Positions 18,580 through 29,850 of a stretch of DNA of 64,000 nt are shown here, piece by piece. Positions within the stretch are counted from its first letter, which is position 1, and each line of letters opens with the position of its first letter. Below the pieces are notes generated by a model. That model was not told where the DNA came from. It saw only the letters and a list, made by a program, of their open reading frames with translations, and searched no databases. The DNA lies in NCBI RefSeq assembly GCF_000026365.1, contig NC_012992.1, positions 310,001-374,000 of the forward strand. Reading direction: 5' to 3'. Made by a program: the position numbers and the translations under genes. Origin of the DNA: Zygosaccharomyces rouxii (Eukaryota; Ascomycota; Saccharomycetes; Saccharomycetales; Saccharomycetaceae).

Positions 18580-20520
18580 ATGGCAGAAACTGGCCAATTG
18601 ACAGATGATGCAAGTTTAAGGGATATGCAGATTGCTGCTATTCTCAAGATGCTGTTTCTCAACAAGGACACAGCGGACACCAATTTAGAAGACACTTTTA
18701 ATGATGAAGAGTTACAATGGAAGGTTTTAATATTGGACTTGAAGAGTACTGCCATTATTTCATCTGTGCTAAGAGTTAACGATTTGTTGAAAGCCGGCGT
18801 CACTGTACATTCTTTGATTAATCAAACAAGGGCATCTCTACCAGATGTCCCAGCCGTTTACTTTGTTACTCCTACTCAAGAAAATATTGATAAAATTGTA
18901 CAAGATTTAAAAGAGGATAAATATTCAGACTTTTACGTGAATTTCACCTCTATTTTGACTAGAGACCTTTTAGAGGATTTTGCCAAACAGGTATCCGTTA
19001 CCGGTAAAGCTGATAGAATTAAACAAGTGTTTGATCAATATCTAGATTTTGTCGTTACAGAACCAGAACTATTTTCATTAGAATTACCTCATGCCTATTC
19101 ACTTCTGAACAACCCAACATCTACAGAAGAAATGATTACCTCCTCCTGTGATCATATAGCAGATGGGCTTTTCAATGCCGTAATGACCACCGGATCTGTC
19201 CCTATTATTAGGGCTCCTAGAGGAGGAGCAGCAGAAATAGTTGCTGAGAAACTAGGTGGCAAGCTACGTGACTACGTCATAAACACCAGGTCTTCAGATC
19301 CATCAGGATTGGATTCAGATTCTTTGGAGAGATGCGTTTTAGTGATATTGGATAGAAGCATCGATTTTACTTGCATGTTTGCCCACTCATGGATTTACCA
19401 ATGTATGGTGTTCGACGTTTTCAAATTAGCAAGGAATACAATCACCATACCTGTGAAAGGTGAAGAGGGACAAGAAACGCAGAAAAAATATGATATCGAA
19501 CCAGATGATTTCTTTTGGAATGGTAACTCTCACCTACCATTTCCAGAGGCAGCAGAAAATGTGGAATCAGCTCTATCAGCCTATAAAGAGGAAGCCTCTG
19601 AAATTACAAGGAGAACTGGTGTAACCAATTTGAATGATTTAGACCCAAATTCCAACAGTGATACAGTACAAATGCAAGAAGTTGTGAAAAAACTGCCACA
19701 ATTAACCTCAAGGAAAAACATCATCGACATTCACATGAACATTTTTGCCGCTCTGCTTTCTCAGCTAGAAAGTAAATCTCTAGATACTTTCTTCGAAGTG
19801 GAACAGGATCCTGACAACACCAAGGCAAGAAGTAGGTTCGCGGAAATTCTTAAGGATGGTAAAAACAATAATTTGGAGGACAAATTGAGAACGTTTGTTG
19901 TACTCTATCTAACTTCTGAAAATGGCTTACCAAAGGACTTTGTCAAAGAAGTCGAGAAGTATTTCCAAGATCATGAATATGACATTAGTGCATTGAAATA
20001 CGTTTACAAATTAAGGGATCTCATGCAATTATCCAATAAAACTTTACAAAACAAATCGCTGGAAGACGGTAGCAATAAACTATCTACCGGTAATAACTTA
20101 TCTCTATCAGGTCTTTATGGTCTTACCGAAGGAAGATTACACGGTGGTGTGGGCAGTTTAATATCGGGAATTAAAAAATTGTTGCCAGAAAAGAAGACCA
20201 TCCCCATTACCAACGTCGTAGAAGCAATTATGGATCCGTTGAATAGTTCTCAGAAAAATCTGGAAACTACTGATGCCTACTTGTATTTTGATCCACGTAT
20301 TACAAGAGGTTCTCACACCAGAAAGCCAAAGAGACAATCATACAACAAATCTCTCGTTTTCGTCATTGGTGGTGGTAACTATCTAGAGTATCAGAATTTA
20401 CAAGAATGGGCACACTCTCAACTGCATAATCCTAAAAAATTGGTGTATGGTAGCACGGATATCGTAAATCCTGGTGATTTCCTCAAGGAAATCGCAGAAT
20501 TGGGCTCTTCCTCTAATTAA
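18580..20520 (+). CDS. SLY1: Sly1, SM protein for ER-Golgi fusion
   Basis: 646 residues from the ATG at 18580 (yeast Sly1 is 666). The frame stays open 41 codons upstream without an ATG, but the family start aligns with this one: SLRDMQIAAILKMLFLNK follows at once. It is a Sec1/Munc18 protein across its full length, with ERCVLVILDRSIDFTCMF and the C-terminal GGGNYLEYQNLQEWAHSQ as near-identical blocks. Sly1 binds the syntaxin Sed5 and promotes SNARE assembly at the Golgi. Converges on RVB1, 93 bases apart. Confidence 0.98.
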   Translation: MAETGQLTDDASLRDMQIAAILKMLFLNKDTADTNLEDTFNDEELQWKVLILDLKSTAIISSVLRVNDLLKAGVTVHSLINQTRASLPDVPAVYFVTPTQENIDKIVQDLKEDKYSDFYVNFTSILTRDLLEDFAKQVSVTGKADRIKQVFDQYLDFVVTEPELFSLELPHAYSLLNNPTSTEEMITSSCDHIADGLFNAVMTTGSVPIIRAPRGGAAEIVAEKLGGKLRDYVINTRSSDPSGLDSDSLERCVLVILDRSIDFTCMFAHSWIYQCMVFDVFKLARNTITIPVKGEEGQETQKKYDIEPDDFFWNGNSHLPFPEAAENVESALSAYKEEASEITRRTGVTNLNDLDPNSNSDTVQMQEVVKKLPQLTSRKNIIDIHMNIFAALLSQLESKSLDTFFEVEQDPDNTKARSRFAEILKDGKNNNLEDKLRTFVVLYLTSENGLPKDFVKEVEKYFQDHEYDISALKYVYKLRDLMQLSNKTLQNKSLEDGSNKLSTGNNLSLSGLYGLTEGRLHGGVGSLISGIKKLLPEKKTIPITNVVEAIMDPLNSSQKNLETTDAYLYFDPRITRGSHTRKPKRQSYNKSLVFVIGGGNYLEYQNLQEWAHSQLHNPKKLVYGSTDIVNPGDFLKEIAELGSSSN

Positions 20521-20613
20521 ACAACACTCAGCTCATGACATATTTAACGTTGTCATACATAATGAAAAAGGAAGAAAAATATATTTTTAAAATTCTCTTG
20601 AAATTGAATTAAT

Positions 20614-22011
<1,398 letters not shown>

Positions 22012-22191
22012 TCAGCAGTCTCTAAAGGATTTCAACAGCTTATTGTGTGTCTTGAATGGTTCAGTTTCTAATGTGTAAAATTTCAAGCTCAAGTTCGCCT
22101 CTTGAACTATCATGACGAACTTCAAGCTCACTATTACAAAATCAAAGGATCAAATCATACTGAGTACAATCAAAACTTCAATTGATTCTAA

Positions 22192-23340
22192 ATGGTACAA
22201 GAATTGGTACAAGAACAGACATCAGTAAAACCCAAAAGGAACGAAACCTCTAGGTTACCATTAACACCTCCAGCAACCGTTGAAAAGAAACAGACCGATG
22301 AGAATGCAAATATTGCTAAAGTGAGTCCCAAGAAGCTCCTTCCACAGCTGAAAAAAAGTAATAGGAAACCTAGACTCAAATATAGACCTGATCCGTTTTC
22401 AGTTTTCCACCTCAATGATTATTTGGATGGGTTAGACGGAGATAAAGATGCTGATTTTGTTAGATATGCATTGAGACATAGTAAAAGAATAGTAACCGTT
22501 GCAGGAGCTGGTATCTCTGTAGCGGCGGGCATTCCAGACTTTAGATCGAAAACAGGGCTGTTTAAATCGTTATCAGGTAAAAAGTCTACTGGTTTGTCCT
22601 CAGGTAAAGATTTGTTCGATTTCAACCAAGTTTATTCTTGTGATGAGATGAGTATTAAGTTTAACGGTATGATTACAGATCTACATAGACTGGCACAGGA
22701 ATCACAATCTACTGCTTTCCATTCCATGCTGAACGAAATTGCTGCCGAAGGTAGATTACAAAGATTGTATACTCAGAATATCGATGGATTGGACACGAGA
22801 TTGACACATTTGAATACTAAAATACCGTTGGAAAAACCAGCACCAGTGACTATTCAATTGCATGGAAGCATCAACCACGTAGAATGCAATATGTGCTCCA
22901 AGATCGATAAATTGGACCCGTCAATTTTCAAGTGCAATTCAGAAGATACTACGAATGGAACTCAAGTGGTCCCCACTTGTTCACAATGTGAAGAGTACGA
23001 AGCTGTTAGAATGGTTGCAGGGCTGAGATCTAAAGGTGTGGGTAAATTGAGACCAAGAGTGGTTCTTTATAATGAAATGCATCCGGAAGGTGACTTAATT
23101 GGTGAAATTACTTCACATGATATAAAGAAGAAACCCGATTGTCTGATAGTTGTTGGTACAAGTTTACAAATCCCCGGTGTCAAACAACTATGCAAGCAAT
23201 TTGTTCAGACGATAAGGGCTCGCAAGGGAATCGTACTCTATTTGAATAAAGATCTACCGTCTCAAAGTGTCCTAGACTCCATCGGCTGGGTTGATTTAAT
23301 TGTGCTTGGCGATTGCCAAGACGTATCCAAACTTCTTTAG
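22192..23340 (+). CDS. HST4: Hst4, sirtuin NAD-dependent histone deacetylase
   Basis: 382 residues; yeast Hst4 is 370. Sirtuin hallmarks: GAGISVAAGIPDFRS from about 105, TQNIDGLD at 194-201, catalytic His224 in LHG, and four zinc Cys (CNMC at 232-235 and CSQC at 263-266). The VVGTSLQIPGV block and the PRVVLYNE segment are also present. Hst4, with Hst3, removes H3 lysine 56 acetylation. The N-terminal ~70 residues are basic and probably disordered. The name between Hst3 and Hst4 follows position next to RVB1. Confidence 0.95.
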   Translation: MVQELVQEQTSVKPKRNETSRLPLTPPATVEKKQTDENANIAKVSPKKLLPQLKKSNRKPRLKYRPDPFSVFHLNDYLDGLDGDKDADFVRYALRHSKRIVTVAGAGISVAAGIPDFRSKTGLFKSLSGKKSTGLSSGKDLFDFNQVYSCDEMSIKFNGMITDLHRLAQESQSTAFHSMLNEIAAEGRLQRLYTQNIDGLDTRLTHLNTKIPLEKPAPVTIQLHGSINHVECNMCSKIDKLDPSIFKCNSEDTTNGTQVVPTCSQCEEYEAVRMVAGLRSKGVGKLRPRVVLYNEMHPEGDLIGEITSHDIKKKPDCLIVVGTSLQIPGVKQLCKQFVQTIRARKGIVLYLNKDLPSQSVLDSIGWVDLIVLGDCQDVSKLL

Positions 23341-23379
23341 AAGTAAAAAGTATTAGTATGTATTATATATAATATATGG

Positions 23380-24195
23380 TTACATCTCATCAATTTCTAT
23401 TTGATCGTTAGGTTCCTTTGGTTCCACATTTTCAGCCCATTGCGTCACATCATCGATGTAGGATAAAATCGTATTCACACTGTCAGGATTTTTAGCCTCT
23501 AATGGTAAAAATTGGACCATACCAAAATCGTCCACTAATTGAGCAATACATTGATTTAAGTGATGGAACTTTGGATTAGTGTCTTTATTTGCTTCATCTG
23601 TCAATATCAGTGGGTCAGGATTCAAAAACCTTTTCAATTTTTTCCTACCGTATTCGTCTTTAATTAAATCCAGTTTGCTCAATATGTTAATGTGCGGTAA
23701 CTCTAACAGAATCATCGCAGACATTGCTGATAGTGAACCACTAAAGAATTTAGAACTATCCACAATAAATGGTGCTTCTAGCAGATAAGTTGCACAGAGG
23801 CTAAAATTTAACGATATCTGCAGATGTTGTGCAATATTGGGCAGTACTGGGATATGCGTATAAAGTTCGATTTGACCAGGACAGTCGAAAAGTAAATATT
23901 CATCGTTATAATCACCAATTTCTTCATCTAACCAGTCTAAGTTTTGCATAAGGTATTCAAAACAGTAAATCAATGCTCCGTTAGGCCCTAAATCTAGTTC
24001 TTCCATTACATCTTCTAGTGAAATTAGATCCCTGATATCAACGGTAAATTCGTATTTGTTTGGTTCCGCAGCAGGATCTAAATTTACAATATGAGCCCTT
24101 CTCCCAATAGTTTGCATGTGTGATATAATTTCATTACAAAAAGTACTCTTTCCCGCACCTGCGGGTCCTAATACCATAACACCTACTCTTGACAT
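23380..24195 (-). CDS. GPN3: Gpn3, GPN-loop GTPase
   Basis: 271 residues from the ATG at 24195; seven codons upstream to a GTG are open but not conserved. The P-loop GPAGAGKS begins at residue 10, the family-defining GPN loop lies at 70-72 ([10 protein letters not shown]), and [12 protein letters not shown] and LSKLDL give the G3 and G4 motifs. Gpn3 acts in assembly and nuclear import of RNA polymerases II and III. The sequence is very close to S. cerevisiae Gpn3 to the C-terminal KEPNDQI. Converges on HST4 with 39 bases between stops. Confidence 0.97.
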   Translation of the reverse strand: MSRVGVMVLGPAGAGKSTFCNEIISHMQTIGRRAHIVNLDPAAEPNKYEFTVDIRDLISLEDVMEELDLGPNGALIYCFEYLMQNLDWLDEEIGDYNDEYLLFDCPGQIELYTHIPVLPNIAQHLQISLNFSLCATYLLEAPFIVDSSKFFSGSLSAMSAMILLELPHINILSKLDLIKDEYGRKKLKRFLNPDPLILTDEANKDTNPKFHHLNQCIAQLVDDFGMVQFLPLEAKNPDSVNTILSYIDDVTQWAENVEPKEPNDQIEIDEM

Positions 24196-24358
24196 CTTAT
24201 TAAAATGGGTTTCCACACTATTTGAAAGTAAAGATGACCCTAACCAGTGGTTTATACAGTTTGATCAACAATATTATTCATCATGAACTGCACAGTTTTG
24301 GAATTTTTCAGCATGATGATCATCGCATTGTGATGGATATTCGTGAAACATGACCTCA

Positions 24359-26155
24359 TCATGCGATGAGCTCTAATGGCGGCGGAATATCAGGAACCTC
24401 TCCCAGGTTGAAGTGGTCCATTTGAAACTGTTGTAGTGTCTTTTGGTCCAATTCGTTGGCCGGTACGTTGTCTTCCTCTGTCGGTAGCCCCTGGGTGAAT
24501 TTAGGCGCTGTAGGCTGAGAAATCGATGGGTTGGCGACGTTGGAAAATGGTGATGATTTTGGCCCTGTGCTGGAGCCAAATGGAGCCACGGATGGTTGTT
24601 GGGCATTTCCAAATGGCGAACTCGATGGTTGGGTTTGGGATCCAAATGTAGTTTGGGAAATTGGCTCTGGTTTGGCTTGGTTCTGGTTCTGCTGAAGAGA
24701 TGAGAACGGAGAGCTTGAACTCGTAGGAGCAGATCCAAATGGTGCAGTACTAGTAGTACTAGTAGTATTAGTAGTATTCGTATTATTAGAAAAGGGAGAT
24801 TGGTTCTGTGTAAATGCTGATGTTCCAAAGGGCGATGCATTTTGTGTAGCATTATTACTAGCGCCAAATGGCGAAGGTTTGAAGTTCGGCTGGCCAAATG
24901 CGGATGCACCAGTACTGTTGCTTTGTCCTGGTGTGCTACCAAACATTGGCTTACCAAATGCTGAAGTGGCATTTGCCTGAGACCCTGCAGATGGTTGTCC
25001 AAATACAGAGCTGCCAGTAGCGGGTGCAGCACCCGCTGCATTTGATCCAAAAGGTGGTTGACCAAATACAGACCCGGCAGTTGAAGGCGGTTGTTGCTGA
25101 GGTTGTTGTTGTTGTTGTTGTTGTTGGGCATTGGCACCAAAGGCCGATTGTCCAAATGCACTGGAACCAAAACTGGGCTTACCAAAAGCCGATCCACCAC
25201 TTGCAGGAGGCGTAGTAGTTGAACCAAATGCAGGTTTGCCAAAGGCTGATTCGCTACTTCCAGGTGCGCTACCAAATGCAGGCTTACCAAACGCACTACC
25301 ACCGGAATTTGAAGTGAAAGGATTTGATCCAACCGATGACGTTCCAAATGAACTACCCAGATTACTAGTATTACCAAACGCTGGTTGACCAAATACCCCA
25401 CCACTTCCCGCATTCGTATTATTATTAGCAGTGGTAGTATTGGCACCTCCAAATGCAGATGATCCAAACGAAGGGGTTCCAAACGCTGAATTAGAGCTAT
25501 TTCCAGTGTTACCTCCAAAGGATGGTTGTCCAAACGCACCACTATCACCGCCGTTTAGAGAAGGCGGCGATGTGAAGGGATTGGCGCCAAATGAACCACT
25601 CTTACTTCTGGTACCTGTCAAGTCAAGTGGGAAGTTGATGAATTCATTTTCAATAGATCTTCTACCAGTTTCCGTCAATTGCTTAGTATTCACTTGTAAA
25701 TATCTAGCTGCCCAGTCTGTATGCGCCTTAGTAAAATTCATACATTCTTGCATGTCAGATTCTCTAGCACTTACTTGAGTCATATACTGCGGCATAATAC
25801 CTTGACGTTGAGCATTGTAGTAGTCCAATCTCGATTCCTCAGGTGAATAGTCTCTGCCACTTATCAAATTCACTGCACATGGTGATCCATAACTGTATGC
25901 AGATGCCATCGGTTTCAACTGAAAAGTCTCTGCATCTTTCATATCATTATTGATGGTTCTAGCAATCTTGGGAAGGGAGCTTGGATTAATAAAACTCTTC
26001 AATAGTTCAGCTTCTGACATGGATTGACCGGTTCCTTGACCTGATGCACCGCTGCCATTGGAATACACATGGGCAAACTTACAGCTGTTTCCCTTGTTAC
26101 AACGACCCTGTTGGAAATATCTACAAGGAGTTCGACCGGTATTAAAGCCAGACAT
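24359..26155 (-). CDS. NUP42: Nup42, FG-nucleoporin with CCCH zinc finger
   Basis: 598 residues from the ATG at 26155. A CCCH zinc finger at the N-terminus has Cys11, Cys19, Cys25 and His29. From about residue 180 to 540 there are many FG repeats of the types SAFG, PAFG and SPFG, separated by Asn/Ser/Gln-rich linkers, with a polyglutamine run of eight near the middle. The C-terminal ~50 residues, including QKTLQQFQMDHFNLGEVPDIPP, correspond to the Gle1-binding end. Nup42 sits on the cytoplasmic side of the pore and helps mRNA export with Gle1/Dbp5. It is longer than the 430-residue S. cerevisiae protein, by extra repeats. Confidence 0.95.
   Translation of the reverse strand: MSGFNTGRTPCRYFQQGRCNKGNSCKFAHVYSNGSGASGQGTGQSMSEAELLKSFINPSSLPKIARTINNDMKDAETFQLKPMASAYSYGSPCAVNLISGRDYSPEESRLDYYNAQRQGIMPQYMTQVSARESDMQECMNFTKAHTDWAARYLQVNTKQLTETGRRSIENEFINFPLDLTGTRSKSGSFGANPFTSPPSLNGGDSGAFGQPSFGGNTGNSSNSAFGTPSFGSSAFGGANTTTANNNTNAGSGGVFGQPAFGNTSNLGSSFGTSSVGSNPFTSNSGGSAFGKPAFGSAPGSSESAFGKPAFGSTTTPPASGGSAFGKPSFGSSAFGQSAFGANAQQQQQQQQPQQQPPSTAGSVFGQPPFGSNAAGAAPATGSSVFGQPSAGSQANATSAFGKPMFGSTPGQSNSTGASAFGQPNFKPSPFGASNNATQNASPFGTSAFTQNQSPFSNNTNTTNTTSTTSTAPFGSAPTSSSSPFSSLQQNQNQAKPEPISQTTFGSQTQPSSSPFGNAQQPSVAPFGSSTGPKSSPFSNVANPSISQPTAPKFTQGLPTEEDNVPANELDQKTLQQFQMDHFNLGEVPDIPPPLELIA
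25090..25127. repeat. CAA/CAG polyglutamine microsatellite in NUP42
   Basis: On the minus strand this reads as a Gln run (eight Gln, Pro, three Gln) inside the FG region. It is a trinucleotide repeat likely to vary in length between strains. Confidence 0.8.
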
Positions 26156-26341
26156 GTTCAAAGGTCGTAATAAAACGCCAAATTCGACTTGAATTCGTCT
26201 TTTTTACTGATATTCGATGAGTTTTATCGTTACAAGAGCATGGTTTTCAACTAAACCAACCGAACTCTTATCATTGAAAGGTGAATATAACATAAGATAT
26301 CTAGAAGTAGAACAAAGCATAGGATCCGGTGCCAGAACCCA

Positions 26342-26350
26342 ATGCTATGA
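26342..26350 (+). promoter_or_regulatory. two-codon uORF overlapping the ARV1 start
   Basis: ATG CTA TGA begins five bases before the ARV1 ATG, and its stop shares bases with that ATG (the arrangement ATGA). Termination here would place a ribosome directly on the ARV1 start. Seen directly; effect unknown. Confidence 0.45.
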
Positions 26351-27261
26351 TATGCATTGAATGTGCTCAACCAGCAGATTGCCTCTTCACAGTATACTCT
26401 AACAAGCACATCCAATTGACAGATTGTTTACACTGTCAAAAAGTGGTTGACCGTTATGTGGAATTTGACAATGTGCTTCTGTTCATAGATCTACTTCTAT
26501 TGAAATCAGGAGCCTACAGACACCTTGTATATAATTCATTGGATCACAAATTGTCACTATATGTCGAATCTAAACCACCAGAAAATGGTTCGTTACAATG
26601 GTTAAGATCATGGTTCCATGCAATAAAGAATTGGTTGGTAAAATTTGATAAATTGAATAGAGTATGGCTCCTTTTGATCGCATTTGAGATTTATTTGACT
26701 TGGGTTATTGAGGAAAGAAGTTTTACTGTGGATTTCCAATTAAATGAATATGATGGAATTATTGGTAACAATCCTATAATGGAGAGAGTGTTCTCGTGGA
26801 ATCCATTGAATCAATATCTTTACTTCACGATTTACTGCGTATTTGATATTTGGATAGTTCATAATCTGACTCGATTCTTCATCATGAATTGGATCCATTG
26901 GGGCCAGGAAGTGCGAAACGCTAAGGATGTTTTATCATACGCCATTCTACTGTCTTATGGTGCCAAAATTTTCCCCATATTGATGCTTATTTGGCCATAC
27001 GATACAGTATTTTCCATGAATATAATAAAATGTGTGGCTAATCTGTATATAATCGAATCCCTCAAAGCCATTACCAATTTGCCATATAGCTGGATTCTAC
27101 AAGTATCAGCCGTAGTATGGATACTAAGATGGGTACTAGTCAATTTTGTGATGACAGTACTCGTTGCAGGTGGCGATTGGCAATTTATGAAGGAAAGCTT
27201 CGTAAATTCGGCGACTATTTATGGTGCCCTTACGTTGAAATTATTCATGACAAACGCTTAA
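26347..27261 (+). CDS. ARV1: Arv1, ER lipid-homeostasis membrane protein
   Basis: 304 residues from the ATG at 26347, which aligns with the family start MICIEC; the open frame upstream uses a GTG. The N-terminal Arv1 homology domain has the zinc-like Cys pairs CIEC and CLHC and then FDNVLLFIDLLLLKSGAYRHL. At least three hydrophobic spans follow, including the block YGAKIFPILMLIWPYDT shared with yeast. Arv1 acts at the ER in sterol distribution and GPI-anchor synthesis. A two-codon upstream frame (26342-26350) overlaps the start. Converges on CSC1, 40 bases between stops. Confidence 0.96.
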   Translation: MICIECAQPADCLFTVYSNKHIQLTDCLHCQKVVDRYVEFDNVLLFIDLLLLKSGAYRHLVYNSLDHKLSLYVESKPPENGSLQWLRSWFHAIKNWLVKFDKLNRVWLLLIAFEIYLTWVIEERSFTVDFQLNEYDGIIGNNPIMERVFSWNPLNQYLYFTIYCVFDIWIVHNLTRFFIMNWIHWGQEVRNAKDVLSYAILLSYGAKIFPILMLIWPYDTVFSMNIIKCVANLYIIESLKAITNLPYSWILQVSAVVWILRWVLVNFVMTVLVAGGDWQFMKESFVNSATIYGALTLKLFMTNA

Positions 27262-27301
27262 GCGTTTTAAGTAACTCTACTTTTACTGTCTATTAAGTCT
27301 A

Positions 27302-29584
27302 TTATAGCATTGGCCCTTCAAGTCCGCTCACTAGACATGGATATTGATAAGAATCGTCATCCACTGGAGCTGAAGTCATAGAATTATCTCTTTCGTGTTC
27401 ACGAATAGAACTTAGGGCAATATATTGCGCTAAAGGCATATAGTTCTTTTCAAAATCCCAAAGGGTGCTTAGTGTAATTATAGGCACAGCAAATAACCAG
27501 GAAGAGAGGACCCAGCCCCCTTCAAAACCAGCTAAAGTACCCGCCATAGTCAATTGGAATAGCAATAACCCTACAATGACTCTTCTGTAGATAAGTGGCC
27601 AAACTTTACCTGTGGAATGAGGTAAGTGATCAGTAGCGTATACTAATTGGTACTTGTAAACGTAATACCCAACCAAAAAATAAGCCAACCCTGAAACTAA
27701 AATTTTGGTGCTCATCACACTGTAAATTAGCGTGATAATAAGAATTAAAATTGGTTGGGGTAATTGTAGACCAAAATTAAAGATTGGAGGTTGGTACAGT
27801 TCTTTGTGTTGTCTTGGTGTGGTAGATTTAATCTTCACAAAGGGGAAACCTATCATACTACCAATAAGCAGTAATTTGAAAGGGAACATACCTATACCCT
27901 GTAAGATGATCAAATCGACGTAAAACAACGAAAATTCCTTTACTGACGTTGCCAGCTGGTAAGCAATTTTCGTAGTATCACTTAAATACCCCCAATAATT
28001 AGATGCAGTACCGGCTAGGGTAAAGACTAGGAACAGATTCACAAAGATGTAAAAGAAATTCTTGGACACCAAAGATATTTCCTCGTCACTATGAGATACC
28101 AGACCCTGACAAGATGTCAGATACTCATAGAAATAGGGAATCACAAAATTTAGAATGGTGAACAGATAAGTGGGTAGTAAACCGGTAACAATATTTTCAG
28201 CCCATTTATTCTCCTTCAATAGTTTACCCAAACCTGGCCAAAACCTCGTAATGGTCTTCAAATTCAATAATGTAGCCAGGTATGATACAGGAATAATCAA
28301 AAAGACACTAGAGAGACCAATGAAGATAGTAACCGAATAAACCTTGGTCATGCGCTCGCTTCTTGACAAGCATGCATTATCCCATTTAATATCGTGTGGA
28401 GCAGGTGCTAATCTGGTGATAAAATAATGAACTCTATGGTCAAGAACCGCTTGTGCTGCCATTTGTGCATTGGCCACAGAATCCATAGTAACAAATGCTG
28501 TGGGTGTAGCTGAATAGTGCTTTTTCCTAGCTTCCTGAATTTCTTGGTCAAAAAATTTCAATTGTTGCTCCAAATGGTCAATGGCATCCACTTTAGGGCC
28601 AAAGATACCAAAGAGCCCAGTTCTCATCTTGGGACGATCACGTAAAAATACTTGACCATAAATGTTATTGTCTTCCGTGTAGTCAGTGTGCGTCACTTCA
28701 TTAGAATCTGGAGTATCTCTATCATTGGAGTCTCCATTTCTATTCAAGTGGTAAGTCTCAGTGTAATGCTCACGATCACGTAGGTCGGGGGGACAGGAAA
28801 TGTATCCTGATTCCAACCGACGCAGCACCTTTTTCCTATATCTGAACAATCTGTTTAACGGGCTCCATTCTCGACAAATGGTAATTGAAGATACTTTACC
28901 AATTTTTAAACTCTCAATCTTTTTCTTTAAACCTTCGACATCACGTAATTCAATTGGGATACCGGTGAGCCTTATTGTTCTATCTGTGATCGTATTTTGT
29001 TTCCCCAAATACGATTGTCGTGTATTGACTATTAGTTTAGTCTGTGAGGTTAATAGATACAGTGTCAGAAACGTGAAGAAATATGTGAATACCACGTACA
29101 TCCACAAATAGTACTTGGCAGCTTCAGGGGCACTATCCTTTACGCTGAAATCAGTCCCATCATTACCATCATCGTAGCGACCCGTAAAGTGGAACCTAAT
29201 GGGAGATATGACACAAATAGAAAAGAAACAACATATGGCCAATAGCTTTATGCACATTTTAAAGAATCCTAGGAAAACAAATGCATCCAACCCTGCATAT
29301 TCCAGGATCTGGTCCTCTCGAATCTTGTAAATGACATTAAGCCACCCAAAAAGACTACTTTCATCCCACGAAGGAAGCCTTAGATTACTTTCATCTTTAA
29401 ACTTCCTACCAGCATATAGTCTTGGAAGCTTCTTCAAAAGTACTGAGAATGAAAATAGAGCGAATAGTCCCAGTAGAGTGGCTGTATAAAGTTGTGTAGT
29501 GACAACTTTAGCTGTAGGTTTCCGAAAATCGTGAGAATCAGACCCAGTAGCGTTCCCAAATGGGCCTAAAACATCACTAGGCAT
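27302..29584 (-). CDS. CSC1: Csc1, OSCA/TMEM63-type hyperosmolality-gated channel
   Basis: 760 residues; yeast Csc1 is 782. The layout is that of OSCA/TMEM63 channels: one N-terminal span (about 35-53), the RSN1-type segment with further spans near 108-135 and 160-185, a cytosolic RRM-like domain (about 205-395) and a C-terminal bundle of seven or more spans starting near 415. [19 protein letters not shown] begins the DUF221 channel core. Csc1 conducts calcium on osmotic shock in the plasma membrane. The length and neighbours (ARV1, VPS34) agree with S. cerevisiae YLR241W. Confidence 0.95.
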   Translation of the reverse strand: MPSDVLGPFGNATGSDSHDFRKPTAKVVTTQLYTATLLGLFALFSFSVLLKKLPRLYAGRKFKDESNLRLPSWDESSLFGWLNVIYKIREDQILEYAGLDAFVFLGFFKMCIKLLAICCFFSICVISPIRFHFTGRYDDGNDGTDFSVKDSAPEAAKYYLWMYVVFTYFFTFLTLYLLTSQTKLIVNTRQSYLGKQNTITDRTIRLTGIPIELRDVEGLKKKIESLKIGKVSSITICREWSPLNRLFRYRKKVLRRLESGYISCPPDLRDREHYTETYHLNRNGDSNDRDTPDSNEVTHTDYTEDNNIYGQVFLRDRPKMRTGLFGIFGPKVDAIDHLEQQLKFFDQEIQEARKKHYSATPTAFVTMDSVANAQMAAQAVLDHRVHYFITRLAPAPHDIKWDNACLSRSERMTKVYSVTIFIGLSSVFLIIPVSYLATLLNLKTITRFWPGLGKLLKENKWAENIVTGLLPTYLFTILNFVIPYFYEYLTSCQGLVSHSDEEISLVSKNFFYIFVNLFLVFTLAGTASNYWGYLSDTTKIAYQLATSVKEFSLFYVDLIILQGIGMFPFKLLLIGSMIGFPFVKIKSTTPRQHKELYQPPIFNFGLQLPQPILILIITLIYSVMSTKILVSGLAYFLVGYYVYKYQLVYATDHLPHSTGKVWPLIYRRVIVGLLLFQLTMAGTLAGFEGGWVLSSWLFAVPIITLSTLWDFEKNYMPLAQYIALSSIREHERDNSMTSAPVDDDSYQYPCLVSGLEGPML

Positions 29585-29850
29585 TGGCGATTAATATGAA
29601 GCTCTTAACTCAGCTAATCTGACAACGTAGAAAGTATTTATTTTCTGATTTATCTTTATATATATCTTGTGTTGATCTAAGTATGCCTGAAACTTGCTAA
29701 CTATAAGGGTTCTTATATTAGAACAACAAAAACAAGAGCATGTGATGAAGAGTAGTGTTATAGACATTAATGCACTTAAAAAAAGAATCTATAGAAGTAA
29801 TATGAAGTACCAAGCAGCCAGTACATTTGGTACCTCTTAAGTAGTCTTGA

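Noticed and set aside
24373..25548. 391-codon minus-strand frame inside NUP42
   Set aside because: Out-of-frame shadow created by the simple repeats of the FG region; Leu/His/Val-biased with no domain.
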